Shown piece after piece: positions 5,889-6,108 of a stretch of 6,108 nt of DNA (positions within the stretch are counted from its first letter, which is position 1; each line of letters starts with the position of its first letter). The position numbers and the translations under genes were made by a program. This DNA comes from an uncultured Verrucomicrobiota bacterium. GTDB taxonomy: Bacteria; Verrucomicrobiota; Verrucomicrobiia; Opitutales; Opitutaceae. The stretch spans positions 1-6,108 of the forward strand of contig CAIXIZ010000271.1 in the NCBI GenBank assembly GCA_903919625.1, given 5' to 3'. The notes below the pieces were generated by a model, which saw only the letters and a program-made list of their open reading frames with translations, ran no database searches and was not told where the DNA came from.

Positions 5889-5938
5889 GGTTTCTGGAGT
5901 TGAAGTTGGCGGGATGGGTAAAAGGCGGATGCGACAGG

Positions 5939-6108
5939 TCAGGAACGGGCGGGGGATGCGATCACAGCCCCATCGGTCGCAACAGCGGTGGGGGCATTGA
6001 CGCGGACCGGGAGGGTGGCGCGGATGTCGTCGGAGGCGGCGCCGACGCGCAGCTCATAAGCTGCCGCATCGACCACATAGTCCTTCTTCGCCGTGTCCCA
6101 GTGCCGCA
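5939..6108 (-). CDS. C-terminal end of a GH3-family glycosidase (fibronectin-III-like domain), partial
   Basis: Only the last 55 codons before the TGA at 5941-5939 are inside the window; the start lies beyond base 6108. The visible protein begins R-H-W-D-T-A-K-K-D-Y-V-V-D and continues with Y-E-L-R-V-G-A-A-S-D-D-I-R and a short L-P-V-R-V strand. The W-D pair, aromatic-V, Y-E-L-x-V-G and S-S/D-D-I-R pattern is typical of the fibronectin-III-like domain that ends many GH3 beta-glucosidases and beta-xylosidases. A tail of about 19 Ala/Pro/Thr-rich residues follows. In this family the catalytic domains lie upstream, so substrate cannot be judged. Only about 50 bp, without a hairpin, separate it from the first esterase, which suggests an operon. 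It could also be another protein with the same accessory domain. Confidence 0.7.
   Translation of the reverse strand, partial: RHWDTAKKDYVVDAAAYELRVGAASDDIRATLPVRVNAPTAVATDGAVIASPARS

Overview
The window is GC-rich and bacterial. All supported genes lie on the minus strand, so transcription runs from high to low coordinates. It reads as part of a polysaccharide-utilisation locus of a plant-biomass-degrading bacterium. Secreted CE15-like esterases with Gly/Ala/Arg-rich linkers, starts without Shine-Dalgarno sequences and high GC would suit Verrucomicrobia (Opitutaceae-like) or Acidobacteria. That placement is inference from style and cannot be settled from 6.1 kb.

Layout in transcription order: (1) 6108-5939, the last 55 residues of a protein that looks like the fibronectin-III-like C-terminal domain of a GH3 beta-glucosidase/beta-xylosidase; (2) 5888-4143, (3) 3999-2203 and (4) 1972-110, three tandem paralogues of about 581, 598 and 620 residues. 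Each has a signal peptide and an alpha/beta-hydrolase of the carbohydrate esterase 15 type (glucuronoyl esterase-like), with a G-H-S-R-x-G-K nucleophile motif and a C-terminal G/P-H-T-D histidine. The first gap is about 50 bp; the later ones are 143 and 230 bp. Bases 1-109 follow the last gene and hold nothing I can name.

The unusual feature is shared by all three esterases. Directly after the strand that reads V-P-V-I-I, the hydrolase fold is interrupted by a Gly/Ala/Arg-rich linker, a helical segment of about 72 residues with two L-T-[D/E]-A-Q motifs exactly 44 residues apart, and a second Gly-rich linker. The hydrolase then resumes. The helical segment resembles the LTXXQ (Spy/CpxP-type) family of periplasmic proteins. 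The third gene has an additional LTxxQ-containing stretch. The canonical CE15 catalytic Glu position is Ser in all three, and an alternative acid two residues before a conserved Trp (D/E-x-W) could take its place.

Working model (inference): the GH3 enzyme trims oligosaccharides, and the secreted esterases cleave glucuronoyl esters, such as those linking glucuronoxylan to lignin. The LTXXQ insert could serve as an oligomerisation, anchoring, self-chaperone or substrate-lid module.
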